Source: Pelomonas sp963992225 (GTDB taxonomy: Bacteria > Pseudomonadota > Gammaproteobacteria > Burkholderiales > Burkholderiaceae_C). Taken from it: a stretch of 5,510 bases of DNA. The translations under genes were made by a program, and so were the position numbers. The notes below the pieces were generated by a model. The model was not told the origin of the DNA and ran no database searches. It saw only the letters and a list, made by a program, of their open reading frames with translations. The stretch is taken from contig CAXDTK010000329.1 in NCBI GenBank assembly GCA_963992225.1, positions 1-5,510 of the forward strand. Reading direction: 5' to 3'. Below are positions 5,464-5,510 of the stretch, one piece after another (position 1 is the first letter of the stretch; each line of letters starts with the position of its first letter).

Positions 5464-5510
5464 CTGTCTCTTATACACATCTGACGCTGCCGACGAAGGC
5501 TTAGGTGTAG
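5464..5510 (-). other. Residual Illumina Nextera i5-side adapter (synthetic)
   Basis: This is the reverse complement of the left-end adapter. It holds the mosaic end at 5464..5482, the Read 1 tail at 5483..5496, the same i5 index (AGGCTTAG, reverse complement of CTAAGCCT) at 5497..5504, and GTGTAG of the flow-cell sequence at 5505..5510. The genomic insert ends at 5463. Between it and the first codon of the GT9 gene only 67 bases remain (5397..5463), in which I see no convincing promoter; the operon's true promoter may lie beyond the contig. Confidence 0.98.

Noticed and set aside
3340..5478. The GT4-like frame read as one 712-residue protein from the right end
   Set aside because: Everything upstream of the ATG at 4290 is an Ala/Gly/Arg-rich shadow of the GT9 gene and begins in adapter. 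The strong ribosome binding site at 4295..4300 marks the true start.
4308..5504. Plus-strand open frame of 398 codons ending in VSYTHLTLPTKA
   Set aside because: It is antisense to the GT9 gene, Gln/Arg/His/Ala-rich, and its C-terminus is translated adapter.
1..5510. A 5.5 kb transposon-like unit with perfect terminal inverted repeats containing Tn5 mosaic ends
   Set aside because: The repeats are the complete Nextera adapter including Read 1 tail and an i5 index. They are synthetic, and no transposase gene lies between them.

Overview
The window is a high-GC bacterial contig (insert at 50..5463) with a piece of synthetic Illumina/Nextera adapter left on each end. Base composition (roughly 64% GC in the leanest gene, about 75% in the richest), the outer-membrane type glycosyltransferases and the style of the TruD protein suggest a Gram-negative proteobacterium. 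Burkholderiales is the likeliest order; this is inference from sequence style, not a database match.

Left half, plus strand: a 5'-truncated gene of unknown function (50..535) runs into the adapter. It is followed by a carboxymuconolactone decarboxylase/AhpD-like protein (646..1191) with a good ribosome binding site, and by truD, the tRNA pseudouridine-13 synthase (1349..2362).

Right half, minus strand: a compact three-gene unit is transcribed from 5396 down to 2375 and converges on truD with only 12 bases between the two stop codons. In order of transcription it encodes a GT9 (heptosyltransferase-family) glycosyltransferase, a short GT4-like glycosyltransferase and a UDP-glucuronate decarboxylase (UDP-xylose synthase). 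The genes overlap by 25 and 4 bases, so they are almost certainly one translationally coupled operon. The simplest reading is a surface-polysaccharide or LPS-core module: the last enzyme makes UDP-xylose, and one of the two transferases may use it. The acceptor and the exact sugars cannot be read from the sequence.

I see no mobile element, CRISPR array, rRNA or tRNA gene, and no convincing novel system. The 47-base inverted repeat at the ends is synthetic adapter, not a transposon end. The points most worth a second look are the adapter contamination, the UDP-xylose/glycosyltransferase operon, and the GT4-like protein whose usual first glutamate of the EX7E motif is a threonine.
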